DNA from: an uncultured Ruminococcus sp.
Lineage (GTDB): Bacteria; Bacillota; Clostridia; UBA1212; UBA1255
Reading direction: 5' to 3'
DNA: 5,448 nucleotides
Assembly: GCA_902782885.1 (NCBI GenBank)
Contig: CACZOW010000254.1
Coordinates: forward strand, 1-5,448
Shown piece after piece: positions 5,336 through 5,448 of the stretch; the stretch's first letter is position 1, and each line of letters begins with the position of its first letter. The position numbers and the translations under genes are program-made. Below the pieces are notes generated by a model. That model was not told where the DNA came from. It ran no database searches and saw only the letters and a list, made by a program, of their open reading frames with translations.

Positions 5336-5448
5336 TCAGAACAGGTAATTGAACCGGCCGAAGGGCGCGCAGTCGCCGTCGCGGTAGAAGTTCATTACGT
5401 TATCGAGGGCAATATTGTCGATCCACTTGAACTCGAATTCCGGTTTGC
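5336..5448 (-). CDS. C-terminal end of an unidentified protein (5' part outside the window)
   Basis: The last 37 codons of a minus-strand gene that enters from the right edge, with a TGA at 5338-5336. The visible tail begins KPEFEFKWIDN, continues through MNFYRDGD and ends GRFNYLF. It is rich in aromatic and acidic residues and has no membrane segment. It is open to the edge of the window. It ends 12 bp before the GTG start of the decarboxylase-like gene, so both are probably in one transcript. I do not recognise the family from this fragment. Confidence 0.65.
   Translation of the reverse strand, partial: KPEFEFKWIDNIALDNVMNFYRDGDCAPFGRFNYLF

Noticed and set aside
4186..5348. Several plus-strand frames (4186-4635, 4223-4750, 4671-5057, 4910-5308, 5112-5348)
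   Set aside because: They lie opposite the better-supported minus-strand genes, overlap one another and show only GC-driven composition.

Overview
The window looks like chromosomal DNA from a GC-rich, anaerobe-type Firmicutes (Clostridia), probably an uncultured gut or metagenomic lineage. This is an inference from three things: a strong GGAGG ribosome-binding site, a large secreted lipoprotein with a long low-complexity linker, and a stand-alone ABCG-like permease of a kind common in Clostridia. No rRNA, tRNA, phage or transposase gene is visible, so the placement is not firm.

Layout. Positions 1-430 hold no convincing gene. They contain a long-stem inverted repeat (16-53), a second hairpin (169-209) and an array of 53-bp tandem repeats (219-420). 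A near-consensus sigma-70 promoter (437-465) follows, then a plus-strand gene (542-1372) for a six-helix ABC-2/ABCG-like permease with no ATPase beside it. After it comes a hairpin over the stop codon and three tandem 41-bp copies of an intrinsic terminator (1410-1527). The last copy abuts the stop codon of a convergent minus-strand gene.

The rest of the window is a minus-strand cluster. In transcription order it has the last 37 codons of an unidentified gene (5448-5336), an orotidine-5'-phosphate decarboxylase-like protein (5323-4757) that is truncated and has lost most of its catalytic residues, a GC-rich terminator-like hairpin (4740-4714), and a 1053-residue secreted lipoprotein (4689-1528) of no family I can name. 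The lipoprotein has a jelly-roll-type, carbohydrate-binding-like segment near residues 205-320.

How the genes work together is only partly readable. The permease appears to be its own transcription unit, insulated from the cluster by stacked terminators. The first two genes of the minus cluster are 12 bp apart and are probably cotranscribed. The lipoprotein may be read through from them, partly limited by the hairpin, or may have separate control. The best candidates for something new are the decarboxylase-derived probable pseudoenzyme, the large lipoprotein beside it, and the two unrelated tandem-repeat arrays that bracket the permease.
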